Assembly: GCF_003387075.1 (NCBI RefSeq)
Contig: NZ_QUMQ01000001.1
Span: 5,394,001 to 5,458,000, forward strand
Origin: Asanoa ferruginea
Lineage (GTDB): Bacteria > Actinomycetota > Actinomycetes > Mycobacteriales > Micromonosporaceae
Direction of reading: 5' to 3'
DNA: 64,000 nt
Part shown: in pieces, positions 18,823-27,165 of the stretch
Layout of the letters: every line of letters begins with the position of its first letter
How positions within the stretch are numbered: the stretch's first letter is position 1
The notes under the pieces: generated by a model
What the model saw: the letters and a program-made list of their open reading frames with translations, nothing else
Database searches by the model: none
Told to the model about the DNA's origin: nothing
Made by a program: the position numbers and the translations under genes

Positions 18823-19119
18823 CACGAAACCTCGATATACCACGGTGTACGGACCCGCAACCGCTGCCACGCACCCGACGTGCCGTTGTCGCCGACAGTT
18901 CAACCAACCGATCAACCGCGGCGCCCTGGGACCCAGGATCGGCCGCGATCGTGCCAACGGTCGCGATCGCCTTGCGGCGCCATCGGGAAGGCGGCTCGAT
19001 CCCGTCTTTGACGAACCAGGCCGCGAGGGCCAGGAGGTGGGATCCGCCATGTCGTGGGACATGAGAGCCTTTCGCCCGCCTGCTACCGTGCGGCGACTTG
19101 AGTCGGGAGGGCGGATCGG
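18823..19119. other. 297-base divergent intergenic region
   Basis: The longest gap in the window, between the secreted nuclease and the carboxypeptidase. It contains an inverted repeat CATGTC (19048-19053) / GACATG (19058-19063) and a GGGAGG ribosome-binding site at 19105-19110 for the plus-strand gene. I find no convincing short gene in it; the open frames on both strands lack coding character. Confidence 0.6.
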
Positions 19120-20424
19120 ATGCACGACCACACGGAGATGCCAACCGTGGTGTTCAACCGCATCCCACCGACCCCGCCCGCCCCACCGGTCAAGCGTCGC
19201 CGCCGCCGACCGTGGCTGGTGGCCGCGCTCGTCGCGGTCGTGCTGTTCCTCGGCGTCGCCGGCTATGCCGTGGCGCCGTTGCGGTCAGCGCTGCCGGCCG
19301 CGACGATCGACCTCGCCCTGCCGGCGTCGATGAAGATTCCCGGCAGCGCGCCGCGGCTGTCCTGGCCCCGCGCCGGCCAAGGCATGATCAGCGTCCCCGG
19401 CATCGGCACGCTCGGCGCCTACGGCGGCGACAAGCCGCTCCCGATCGCCAGCGTCACCAAGGTGATGACCGCCTACCTCATCCTGACCGAGCACCCGCTC
19501 GACGCCGGCGAACAGGGGCCCGAGCTGACCGTCACCGCCGCGCAGGCCGCTGCGTACCCGGGCGAGCGGGGGCGCGGTGAGTCGGTCGTCGAGGTGCGCG
19601 CGGGCGAGAAGATCACCGAGCGTCAGGCGCTCCAGGCCGTGCTGCTCCCGTCGGCCAACAACATGGCCCGCATCCTCGCCGCCTGGGACGCGGGCAGCGT
19701 CGACGCGTTCGTCGACAAGATGAACGCCACCGCCGACCGGCTCGGGATGACGAACACCCACTACACCGACCCGTCGGGCCTCGATCCCGACACCGTCAGC
19801 ACGGCCCACGACCAGGTCATCCTGGCCGGCAAGGCGATGGCCCTGCCGGCCTTCGCCGAGATCGTCAAGCAGAAGAGTGCCACCATCCCGGTGGCTGGCA
19901 AGGTCAAGAACTACAACGAACTCGTCGGGCACAACGGGGTCGTCGGCATCAAGACGGGCTCGACCGACGAAGCCGGCGGCTGTCTCGTCTTCGCCGCCGT
20001 CATCACGGTCGCCGGCCGCAAGGTCACCGTCGTCGGGGCCCTGCTGGGGCAGCCCGGCGCCAACACACCCGTACAACTGGACCGGGTCTTCGCCGCCACC
20101 AAGACGGCACTGCGCTCCGCTGCGGCGGCGGTCGGCGTGCACACCCTGGTCGAGGCCGGCCGGCAGGTAGCCACCGTGCACGGCCCGCTCGGCACCGGCA
20201 CCACCGTGCACACCGCCGGCAAGCTCGACGTGATCGGCTGGCCCGGCCTGACCGTCAAGCTCGACGCCAAACTTCCCACGCCGGCCGCGAGCGTGGCCGG
20301 CGGCGCCGATTTCGGTCAGCTCACCGTCCGCCTCGGCGGCGGCAAGCCGGTTACCACCGCGCTGCGGACCAGCACGGCCATGGAGCCGCCGTCCACCTGG
20401 GACCGCATCCGCCAACACCGGTGA
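19120..20424 (+). CDS. D-alanyl-D-alanine carboxypeptidase (PBP5/6-type, S11 family)
   Basis: A 434-residue membrane-anchored peptidoglycan enzyme. After a basic N-terminus comes one membrane segment (residues 29-50), then the penicillin-binding fold with the catalytic S111-V-T-K114, S178-A-N180 and K278-T-G motifs, all intact. It trims the terminal D-Ala from stem pentapeptides outside the membrane. The C-terminal 100 residues form a beta-rich domain. Start ATG 19120 follows GGGAGG by 9 bases. The next gene overlaps its stop, suggesting a functional link. Confidence 0.94.
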   Translation: MHDHTEMPTVVFNRIPPTPPAPPVKRRRRRPWLVAALVAVVLFLGVAGYAVAPLRSALPAATIDLALPASMKIPGSAPRLSWPRAGQGMISVPGIGTLGAYGGDKPLPIASVTKVMTAYLILTEHPLDAGEQGPELTVTAAQAAAYPGERGRGESVVEVRAGEKITERQALQAVLLPSANNMARILAAWDAGSVDAFVDKMNATADRLGMTNTHYTDPSGLDPDTVSTAHDQVILAGKAMALPAFAEIVKQKSATIPVAGKVKNYNELVGHNGVVGIKTGSTDEAGGCLVFAAVITVAGRKVTVVGALLGQPGANTPVQLDRVFAATKTALRSAAAAVGVHTLVEAGRQVATVHGPLGTGTTVHTAGKLDVIGWPGLTVKLDAKLPTPAASVAGGADFGQLTVRLGGGKPVTTALRTSTAMEPPSTWDRIRQHR

Positions 20425-21413
20425 TCTTCGATACCGTTCCCGCATGTGGCGATCGGCGGGCGGCCGACACCGGAAAGGTCGCCTGGAAATACCAGCGCGC
20501 GGATGGCAACCCGCTGCTGAGCTTCGTGCCGCACGCCGTCGCCTGGCGCCAGGGTCTGCTGCTGCTCACCGAGCCGCAGCCGGGCGGCCGGCTCCAGGCA
20601 CTCGACGCCGACGGGCGGCCGCAGTGGCAGCAGCCGTTGGACGATGGACCCGGCCGCGACGTGGCGGCCGACGACGATCTCGTGGTCGCCGGCACCGCGG
20701 CGGCGCTGCACTGCTTCGACACCCGCACCGGCTGGCCGCGGTGGCGGTTCGCCCACGACGAGGCTCCTGGCACCGCGTGGGTCCGCCCGCTGCTCCTGCC
20801 CGACCTGGTGGTGGGCGCCGCCTACCGGCTCAGCGGCCGGGTCGGTGGCGGGCACACGAGCCTCGTGGTCGGGCTCGACCGGGCCGACGGCCGCGAGCTG
20901 TGGCGGTCCCGCACCGAAGAGCACGGCACCCGGTTGGCCGGCGACGCCGACCTGGTGCTGGTCGCCACCACCGAGGGCCGGCTGGCCGCGCACGACCCGG
21001 CCACCGGAGCGCTGCGCTGGGAACGCCGGTTCCCGCCCGGCCCGACCATGGCCGGTGCGGAGCTGAGCGTGCCGGTGCTGACCGGCGACCGGGTCTGGGT
21101 CGGCTGCGGCAACGGGCACGTCTACGGCCTCGACCGCGCCACCGGCGAGCAGGTCTCGTCGTGGCAACTGCCGCTGCCGCCCACCGCGCTGGCTCTCGAC
21201 GCCGGCGTGCTCTTTGTCGGCACCCACGACGGTGGCCTGGCGGCCCACCGCACCGACGGGCACGAGATCTGGTGGCGGCACACGCCGATGGGATCGGTCG
21301 CGGGCCTCACGGTCGCCGGCGACACGTTGTTCGCCAGCGCGGGCCGGCACGTCGCGACCTTCGACCCGGCGACCGGTGACGGCCCTCGCGGGTTGCGACG
21401 CCGGATCAACTGA
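20421..21413 (+). CDS. PQQ-binding-like beta-propeller repeat protein
   Basis: A 330-residue protein made of PQQ/BamB-type propeller blades, recognised by repeated units such as HCFDTRTGWPRWRF, VVGLDRADGRELWRS, AAHDPATGALRWERR and YGLDRATGEQVSSW. The GTG start overlaps the carboxypeptidase stop by GTGA. There is no signal peptide or membrane segment, and the frame enters a blade (AADTGKVAWKYQ) almost at once, so the first blade may be missing or the gene may be N-terminally truncated. Function unknown; propellers of this class are usually protein-interaction platforms. Confidence 0.75.
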   Translation: MIFDTVPACGDRRAADTGKVAWKYQRADGNPLLSFVPHAVAWRQGLLLLTEPQPGGRLQALDADGRPQWQQPLDDGPGRDVAADDDLVVAGTAAALHCFDTRTGWPRWRFAHDEAPGTAWVRPLLLPDLVVGAAYRLSGRVGGGHTSLVVGLDRADGRELWRSRTEEHGTRLAGDADLVLVATTEGRLAAHDPATGALRWERRFPPGPTMAGAELSVPVLTGDRVWVGCGNGHVYGLDRATGEQVSSWQLPLPPTALALDAGVLFVGTHDGGLAAHRTDGHEIWWRHTPMGSVAGLTVAGDTLFASAGRHVATFDPATGDGPRGLRRRIN

Positions 21414-21533
21414 CATCCATCCCCCGTTCGGGTGGGCGGAGAGAGCCGAAGGGACTGTCGTCCGGCCGGCGATCGCGCCGCGTCTTGTAGAGCGCACAGG
21501 AGATGCGCTCCTCTGCTCAGAACGGGGCCTTGG

Positions 21534-22478
21534 ATGAACGCTCGCCGGATCCTCCTCACCGCTTCCGCTATCGCACTGTTGTTGACGACGGCCGCCTGCG
21601 AAACCGGCCACGCCGTCGCCGCAGGGCTGCCCTCGGCTTCGGCCGCCCCCAGACTCGCGGCGAAGACCTCGCCAACGCCCGCACCGAAGTCGATGACCGG
21701 GCAGCTGTATTACGCCGATTCCGATCGCCTGGTCCGGTTTGACGGGTCCGGCGTGAAGGTGGTGCTGCCGGCGGGCGCTTACAGCGCGAACGTGTCGCCG
21801 GACGGCGCCCGGATCGCTTTCGTCGACGAGCGCGGCAATGTGGTGGTGACCGATCGCAATGGCCGTGAGGCTCGCACGGTGGCGCGGGGCGCCATCACTG
21901 CCGGCTATGAGCCGGCGTGGTCGCCGGATTCCACGAAGCTGCTGGTTGGGAAAGGCGGCGAGGGCGTGGCGGCGATGGGGATCGTGACGGTCGCGTCGGC
22001 CACGTTCACGCCGCTGCGGCACCAGCCTCCGGACGCCTTCCACTACCTGTGGTCCGCCGACGGCCGCCATCTCGCCTATGCCACGGGCACCTGCGGGATC
22101 GGGGTGGCTGACGCCGACGGTGGGAACGCCCGTCTCGTGCCGGGGTTCGGCGATCAGCGGCATAGCTGTGACCCCTACAGCGTCTCGCCGGACGGCAGGT
22201 TGGTCGCGGTCAACCTGCGCACCGGTGACCAGCCTGACGGTGACATCGGGCGGGACCTGTTCGCCAACGCGCTGATCGACACCCGCACCGGCCGCAACGT
22301 CACCCTGCCTGTCTCCGGTGAGATCACGGCGATCCTGTTCGAACCCGACGGCGACATCCTGGTGCGGACCAGCAACCACCGGCTCACGCTGCTGGCCCCC
22401 GATCACACCGTGAAGGGCCACCTCACCGAACCGGCGTCGGTCAAGGACTTCAAACTCCTCGCCTACACCCCAAGGTGA
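21534..22478 (+). CDS. Lipoprotein with PD40/TolB-like beta-propeller
   Basis: A 314-residue predicted lipoprotein: hydrophobic signal ending LLLTTAAC with the lipid-modified C22, a short Ser/Ala/Pro-rich linker, then a propeller with blades of the PD40 type (SANVSPDGARIAFVDERG, EPAWSPDSTKLLVGKG, YSVSPDGRLVAVNL). From about residue 55 to the stop it is nearly identical, without gaps, to the C-terminal domain of the anti-sigma-like protein encoded 1690 bases further on. The sigma gene lies between them. It probably sits on the outer face of the membrane; the ligand is unknown. Confidence 0.85.
   Translation: MNARRILLTASAIALLLTTAACETGHAVAAGLPSASAAPRLAAKTSPTPAPKSMTGQLYYADSDRLVRFDGSGVKVVLPAGAYSANVSPDGARIAFVDERGNVVVTDRNGREARTVARGAITAGYEPAWSPDSTKLLVGKGGEGVAAMGIVTVASATFTPLRHQPPDAFHYLWSADGRHLAYATGTCGIGVADADGGNARLVPGFGDQRHSCDPYSVSPDGRLVAVNLRTGDQPDGDIGRDLFANALIDTRTGRNVTLPVSGEITAILFEPDGDILVRTSNHRLTLLAPDHTVKGHLTEPASVKDFKLLAYTPR
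21700..22478 (+). repeat. Copy 1 of a 779-base direct duplication (PD40 propeller)
   Basis: Aligns without gaps to 23390-24168 at a constant offset of 1690 bases, up to and including the stop codon. A hand alignment of 660 bases (21771-22430) gave about 53 mismatches, roughly 92 percent identity, with the differences clustered in a few blocks. Confidence 0.9.
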
Positions 22479-22549
22479 GCCTGCTGTCTTCGACGACAGT
22501 GCCGCTAGACTCCCCAACCGCTAACGGCTCGACGTCGATCGGATCAGGT

Positions 22550-23077
22550 ATGCGTGGCCGCGACGATGAGTACGCCAAGTTTGTCCGAGCCAGGAGCCTT
22601 GCTCTGCTCCGGTCGGCCTACCTGCTCACCGGTGACCAGCACCTCGCGGAAGACCTGGTGCAGGAAGCCCTGGCGCGTACCCATCGGGCCTGGTCGCGGC
22701 TCCGCGAGACGGGCAATGCCGAGGCGTACGCCCGGCGGACCATGTATCACCTGCAGGTCTCCGTGTGGCGGCGGCGAAAGGTGACCGAGGTGCTGCCCGG
22801 CGACCTCCCCGAACCACTGGACCGGCACGGCCACGACGACGCGGAGTCGATCGCCCGGCGGATGACCGTCGAGCGGGCGCTGCGTTCGCTCAGCGCACGG
22901 CAACGCGCCGTCGTGGTGTTGCGTTACTTCGAGGACCACACCGAGGTCGAGGCGGCCGAGACGCTCGGCGTATCGGTGAGCACCATCAAGACCCAGACCA
23001 CCCGTGCCCTCGAACGGCTGCGCAAGCTCGTGCCGGAGCTCACGGATTTCCGGACCACCGAAGGGACCGGAAGATGA
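22550..23077 (+). CDS. SigE-family RNA polymerase sigma factor (ECF)
   Basis: A 175-residue ECF sigma factor. Region 2 reads YAKFVRARSLALLRSAYLL and GDQHLAEDLVQEALART; region 4 reads RALRSLSARQRAVVVLRYF and LGVSVSTIKTQTTRAL. This is the actinobacterial SigE family rather than E. coli RpoE. I prefer ATG 22550 because family similarity starts there; a longer form from the GTG at 22475, overlapping the previous stop, is possible. Its stop overlaps the start of the anti-sigma-like gene by ATGA, the usual arrangement of an ECF sigma with its antagonist. Confidence 0.92.
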   Translation: MRGRDDEYAKFVRARSLALLRSAYLLTGDQHLAEDLVQEALARTHRAWSRLRETGNAEAYARRTMYHLQVSVWRRRKVTEVLPGDLPEPLDRHGHDDAESIARRMTVERALRSLSARQRAVVVLRYFEDHTEVEAAETLGVSVSTIKTQTTRALERLRKLVPELTDFRTTEGTGR

Positions 23078-24168
23078 ACGACGACGACCTCCTGCGCGAC
23101 CGCCTCCGGCAGATCGGCGACCAGGCGGAGCCGATCGACTTCGTCGACCGGTCGCTGGCGCGCTCGAAACGGATCGGCCGCAACCGCAAGCTCATCTCCG
23201 GGGCCGCCCTGGTCGCGGTGCTGGCGTTGGCCGGCGGCGTCACGTGGCAACTCGGCCCGCGTGGGACGAACCAGTCCACGCCCGCCGTCATCCCGTCAAT
23301 AGCACCGTCCTTCACCGACCTGCCGCCTACGTCGCCCCCTCCGTCGCCGTCCTCGTCGAGCTCCGAGCCGGTGGCCGAGTCGATCACCGGGCCGTTCTAC
23401 TACGCGGATTCCGATCGGTTGGTGCGGTTGACTTCCTCCGACGTGAAGGTGGTGCTGCCGGCGGGTGCCTATAGCGCGAACGTGTCGCCGGACGGCGCCC
23501 GGATCGCTTTCGTCGACGAGCGCGGCAATGTGGTGGTGACCGATCGCAATGGCCGTCAGCCTCGCACGGTGGCGCGTGGCGCCATCACTGCCGGCTATGA
23601 GCCGGCGTGGTCGCCGGATTCCACGAAGTTGCTGGTCGGGAAGGGCGGCGAGGGCGTGGTGGCGATGGGGATCGTGACGGTCGCGTCGGCGACGTTCACG
23701 CCGCTGCGGCACCAGCCTCCGGACGCGTTCCACTTTCTATGGTCGGCCGATGGTGAGCATCTCGCTTATGCGACGGGTTCCTGTGGGATCGGGGTGGCTG
23801 ACGCCGATGGTGGGAATGCCCGTCTGGTGCCGGGGTTCGGCGGTCAGCGGCATAGCTGTGACCCTTACAGCGTCTCGCCGGACGGCGGGTTGGTCGCGGT
23901 CAACCTGCGCACCGGTGACCAGCCTGACGGTGACATCGGGCGGGACCTGTTCGCCAACGCGCTGATCGACACCCGCACCGGCCGGAACGTCAGCCTGCCG
24001 GTGAGCGGTGAGATCACCGCGATCCTGTTCGAACCCGACGGGGACCTGCTCGTGCGGACCCGCGACGGCCGACTCACGCTGCTCGCTCCCGACCACACCG
24101 TCAAGGCCCACCTCACCGAACCAGCGACCGTCAGGGACTTCGATCTCCTCGTACACACTCCCAAGTGA
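23074..24168 (+). CDS. Membrane-anchored anti-sigma-like protein with PD40 propeller sensor
   Basis: A 364-residue single-pass protein. Residues 1-38 are cytoplasmic and charged (DDLLRDRLRQIGDQAEPIDFVDRSLARSK), residues 39-58 form the membrane segment, 65-105 a Pro/Ser-rich linker, and 106-364 an extracellular PD40-type propeller. Position right after the sigma gene with ATGA coupling, plus this topology, suggests that the cytoplasmic piece holds the sigma factor. No ZAS zinc motif (HxxxCxxC) is present, so it would be a non-zinc type. The propeller is almost the same as that of the upstream lipoprotein. Confidence 0.8.
   Translation: MNDDDLLRDRLRQIGDQAEPIDFVDRSLARSKRIGRNRKLISGAALVAVLALAGGVTWQLGPRGTNQSTPAVIPSIAPSFTDLPPTSPPPSPSSSSSEPVAESITGPFYYADSDRLVRLTSSDVKVVLPAGAYSANVSPDGARIAFVDERGNVVVTDRNGRQPRTVARGAITAGYEPAWSPDSTKLLVGKGGEGVVAMGIVTVASATFTPLRHQPPDAFHFLWSADGEHLAYATGSCGIGVADADGGNARLVPGFGGQRHSCDPYSVSPDGGLVAVNLRTGDQPDGDIGRDLFANALIDTRTGRNVSLPVSGEITAILFEPDGDLLVRTRDGRLTLLAPDHTVKAHLTEPATVRDFDLLVHTPK
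23390..24168 (+). repeat. Copy 2 of the 779-base direct duplication (PD40 propeller)
   Basis: Partner of 21700-22478 at a constant offset of 1690 bases. The upstream parts of the two genes are unrelated: copy 1 is attached to a lipoprotein signal, copy 2 to a cytoplasmic domain, membrane segment and linker. Confidence 0.9.
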
Positions 24169-24176
24169 TCCGTCTG

Positions 24177-24202
24177 GTTTGGCTTGTCCGCGCGACGGGA
24201 AA
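24177..24202 (+). promoter_or_regulatory. Candidate SigB-type stress promoter of the GlsB-like gene
   Basis: GTTT at 24177-24180, then 16 bases, then GGGAAA at 24197-24202, about 48 bases before the start codon. Actinobacterial SigB/SigF promoters are GTTT-N14-17-GGGTAY, so the -35 fits well and the -10 partly. A stress-type promoter fits the gene product. Confidence 0.45.
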
Positions 24203-24250
24203 TTAGCCGCCGTCACGCAGTGACAATGAACCCCCCGAGGAGGAACGGCC

Positions 24251-24535
24251 ATGACCGCAGGTGGAATCATCACCGCACTGATTATCGGTTTGATCATTGG
24301 TGCGCTGGGGCGTCTGGTCGTGCCCGGCCGCCAGAACATCCCGTTGTGGCTGACGCTGGTTATCGGCGTCGTCGCGGCGCTGATCGGTTCCGCGATCGCG
24401 CGGGCCGGTGGCTTCGCCGACACGGACGGCTGGATCGACTGGCGTGAGCTGCTTCTGCAGATCGTGCTCGCGGCTGTCGGTGTCGCGCTGGTCGTGGGCT
24501 TCGCCGGCCGCGGTCGGCGCAGCGTCACCCGCTGA
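24251..24535 (+). CDS. GlsB/YeaQ/YmgE family stress-response membrane protein
   Basis: A 94-residue protein with three hydrophobic helices and the family pattern of glycines (ALIIGLIIGALGRLVVPGRQ, VIGVVAALIGSAIA). Members are small transglycosylase-associated membrane proteins induced by general stress; their biochemical role is unclear. A very strong GAGGAGGAA ribosome-binding site precedes ATG 24251, and a SigB-like promoter and a terminator frame it as a single-gene unit. Confidence 0.9.
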   Translation: MTAGGIITALIIGLIIGALGRLVVPGRQNIPLWLTLVIGVVAALIGSAIARAGGFADTDGWIDWRELLLQIVLAAVGVALVVGFAGRGRRSVTR

Positions 24536-24546
24536 TCGGTTCTATC

Positions 24547-24573
24547 GATGCCCCGGCCAACGGCCGGGGCATC
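24547..24573 (+). terminator. Terminator of the GlsB-like gene
   Basis: A perfect 12-base stem (24547-24558 with 24562-24573, loop AAC) starts 11 bases after the stop. The trailing bases are only modestly T-rich, as is common in high-GC actinobacteria. Confidence 0.75.
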
Positions 24574-24692
24574 GTTCTGTCGGCGGGCGGACGTTTAGTA
24601 GCGATTTCGCCCCACTCGTGGATGTATGCGCGGTAATTTAGCTGGGACGCCTGAGCCGGGTGCAAATTCGGCACCAGCAGTGAGGTTCCCAA

Positions 24693-26207
24693 TTGAGCGC
24701 CGAAGCCCCCGGAGTGGTCGAGCCTCCACTGAGGTCGACGCGCGGTCCGCTGGCCAGCCATTACCCCGCCGTGGCGACAATGGTTGTCCTTGCCCTGATC
24801 CCTTATCTGGTGCTGTCGGCCGCGCTGGGTCCACTCCAGTCGATCCTCATGGACCAGCTCCACATGAGCACCCAAGAGGTCAACCTCGCGCTGGGCCTGG
24901 CCAACGCCGGGTACGCGCTGGGCACGGTGCTGTCCGTGCAGCTCGCGCAGCACCTGCCGCAACGCCGGATGCTGACCATCTACGCCGTCGTACTCGTGGC
25001 CGGGTCCGTCCTCGCCGCGTCCGCGACCGGGCCGGTCATGTTCATCGTCGGGCACGTGCTGCAGGGCCTGTGCACCAGCCTTCTGCTGATCGCCGCCGTG
25101 CCGCCGTTGGTCACCGGGTTCCCGCCGTCGAAGCTGCGCATCACGGCCGTGATCCTGAACCTGTCGATCTTCGGAGCGGTCGCGTTGGGACCGCTGATCG
25201 GCGGCGTCCAGGCCGACTCCAACGCCTGGCGCCCGTTGTTCTGGATCATCGCGGGCATCTCGATCCTGGCGCTGATTCTGGTGGTGCTGACCTTCGAGGA
25301 CTCGCCGCCGGCCGACCTCACCTCGACCCGCTCGCCCGTCGCGGTGGGACTGGCCGCGACCGGCTGTGTGGCCGCCTTCTACGGCGCCGCTGAGCTGCTC
25401 ACCCGCGGCACCATCGAAGCCAGGACCCTGGGTCCGCTGATCGGTGGCGTCCTGTTGATCGTGTTCCTCCTGGTCCAGCAATACAACTCCAAGCGCCCGC
25501 TGCTGATCCTGCGTCCGCTCACGACCACCATGCCGGTGGCCGGGATCGTGGTCGCCATGTCCGCGGCCGCCGCCTCGGTGTCCGCGATCACGCTGACCAG
25601 CGTCCTGCTCGCGGACCGCTACTCGGCCCTCAAGCTGGGACTGCTCTACCTGCCCGAGTTCGGCGGAGCGGTGATCACCGCGATCCTGTTCGCCTGGCTG
25701 TTCACCACGCGGGCGCTGCACTACTTCGCGCTGGCCGGGCTGCTCGCCCTCTGCGCCGGAGTCGCGCTCGTCGCCGCCGCCATTCCACCGAGCACCATCG
25801 TCACGCTGATCGGGACGGGCCTGGTCGGCATCGGCGTCGGCGCCTCCGTCACCCCGGCGCTGTTCATCGCCGGCTTCTCGCTGCGCAACGCCGCCCTCCA
25901 GCGGGTGTTCGCGATCATCGAGCTGCTGCGGGCGGTGGCCGCGTTCATGATTGCGCCGATCCTCGTCTACATCGCCACGAACGTCGGGTCGAGCCCGACA
26001 TCGGGCATCCGCACCGCGCTGTGGATCGCCCTCGGCCTGTCCGGTGGCGGCACGTTGCTCGCGGTCTCGCTCTACGTGCTCGGCGGCGTGCGCCCGCCGA
26101 CCCCGTCGCTCGAGCGCTGGTTCGGCGGCGGGTCCGGTTGGTACTCCCCGCCGCTGTTCGCGGCGGTCCGCCGCGGCGTTCCCACGAAAGAGCCGAGCCA
26201 GAGCTAG
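24693..26207 (+). CDS. MFS transporter, probable 14-TM DHA2 type
   Basis: A 504-residue membrane protein with about 14 hydrophobic segments, starting TMVVLALIPYLVLSAALGPL and containing the central-helix motif GNxxxGxxLGP-like ALGPLIGGVQAD. DHA2 members export drugs or small metabolites by proton antiport. The start is the TTG at 24693, supported by AGTGAGG 7 bases upstream and by the lack of an ATG before the first membrane segment. It stands alone; the AHL-lactonase-type operon begins after a separate promoter. Substrate unknown. Confidence 0.9.
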   Translation: MSAEAPGVVEPPLRSTRGPLASHYPAVATMVVLALIPYLVLSAALGPLQSILMDQLHMSTQEVNLALGLANAGYALGTVLSVQLAQHLPQRRMLTIYAVVLVAGSVLAASATGPVMFIVGHVLQGLCTSLLLIAAVPPLVTGFPPSKLRITAVILNLSIFGAVALGPLIGGVQADSNAWRPLFWIIAGISILALILVVLTFEDSPPADLTSTRSPVAVGLAATGCVAAFYGAAELLTRGTIEARTLGPLIGGVLLIVFLLVQQYNSKRPLLILRPLTTTMPVAGIVVAMSAAAASVSAITLTSVLLADRYSALKLGLLYLPEFGGAVITAILFAWLFTTRALHYFALAGLLALCAGVALVAAAIPPSTIVTLIGTGLVGIGVGASVTPALFIAGFSLRNAALQRVFAIIELLRAVAAFMIAPILVYIATNVGSSPTSGIRTALWIALGLSGGGTLLAVSLYVLGGVRPPTPSLERWFGGGSGWYSPPLFAAVRRGVPTKEPSQS

Positions 26208-26245
26208 TCAAAAGGTCACCCGGACCCCCTTCCCAGCGGCGATGG

Positions 26246-26272
26246 ATGTCGTGTAATCTAATGACACGACAT
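26246..26272. promoter_or_regulatory. Perfect 9+9 inverted repeat over the promoter, probable MarR operator
   Basis: Arms ATGTCGTGT (26246-26254) and ACACGACAT (26264-26272) are perfect complements around a 9-base centre. The -10-like hexamer TAATCT (26254-26259) falls inside the repeat, so a bound regulator would block RNA polymerase. The MarR gene is the second gene of the operon. The half-site GACACGACA recurs at 27662-27670. Confidence 0.75.
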
Positions 26273-26289
26273 ACGAAAGGACTCCCGCC

Positions 26290-27165
26290 ATGAGCTCAGA
26301 TCCGATCCGCCGCGTCTCGGTGGTCAGCACCGGCTCCGTCGAAATCCACCCCGAGCACGTCGGGCCGACCTGGAAGCCGCTCTACCTCTGGCTGTTCACC
26401 TCGCAGCGGTGGACCGCGCCCCGGCCGATCAACGCCTACGTCATCGAGCACCGTGACGGCCTGGTGCTGTTCGACACCGGCCAGGACCGGGCCTCGGTCA
26501 CCGATCCCCAGTACTTCCCGGCCGGCTTCAACGGCGTCGTCTACGACCGCCTCGCGAAGTTCGCCATCGAGCCCGACCAGACGCTCACCGCCGGCCTGGG
26601 CTCGCTGGGCTACGACATCGCGGACGTGCGCACCGCGGTGCTGTCCCACCTGCACCAGGACCACATCGGCGGGCTGCCCGAGCTCCGGCACGCCACGGTC
26701 ATGACAACGCGCGCCGAATGGCGCACCATGCGGCGACCACTGCCCGAGTCACGCGGCTTCCTGCGCTCCCACATCGACCTGCCGGGCCTGCGCTGGCAAC
26801 AGATCGAGCCGGAACCGATCAGCGACCCCGGCCTGCGGCCGTTCACGGCCGGCCACGACCTGTTCGGCGACGGCAGCATCGTCCTGCTGCCCACCCCCGG
26901 TCACACTCCGGGCTCGCTGTCGATGCTGGTCCGCCGCCCCAACCACGCACCGCTGCTGCTCGTCGGCGACCTCACCTACGACGCCGACCTGCTCCGTGCG
27001 GGAAAGATCCCCGGCGCTGGCGATCGGCGCCGGATGCGCTCTACCGTCGGCATGGTGAACGCACTGCGCCAACGCCACCCCGGGCTCACGGTCCTGGCCG
27101 CACACGACCCCAACGCCGCGACCCTGCTCGCCGGCGCGGCCAACCCCATGGTCGAGCGGCCATGA
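26290..27165 (+). CDS. Metallo-beta-lactamase-fold hydrolase, N-acyl-homoserine-lactone lactonase-like
   Basis: A 291-residue MBL-fold protein with the dinuclear zinc site H120-x-H122-x-D124-H125 (LSHLHQDHIGG), then TPGHTPGS, VGDLTYD and AAHDP supplying further ligands. Spacing and flanking sequence (NAYVIEHRDGLVLFDTG) match the AiiA/AttM-type lactonases that open the ring of acyl-homoserine lactones, though other lactones or esters remain possible. No signal peptide, so cytoplasmic. It overlaps the MarR gene by ATGA and is preceded by a strong operator, so induction by a lactone-like ligand is plausible. Confidence 0.85.
   Translation: MSSDPIRRVSVVSTGSVEIHPEHVGPTWKPLYLWLFTSQRWTAPRPINAYVIEHRDGLVLFDTGQDRASVTDPQYFPAGFNGVVYDRLAKFAIEPDQTLTAGLGSLGYDIADVRTAVLSHLHQDHIGGLPELRHATVMTTRAEWRTMRRPLPESRGFLRSHIDLPGLRWQQIEPEPISDPGLRPFTAGHDLFGDGSIVLLPTPGHTPGSLSMLVRRPNHAPLLLVGDLTYDADLLRAGKIPGAGDRRRMRSTVGMVNALRQRHPGLTVLAAHDPNAATLLAGAANPMVERP

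Noticed and set aside
22483-22498. Small hairpin CTGTC/GACAG before the SigE-family gene
   Set aside because: A 5-base stem is too weak to call a terminator or operator in this base composition.
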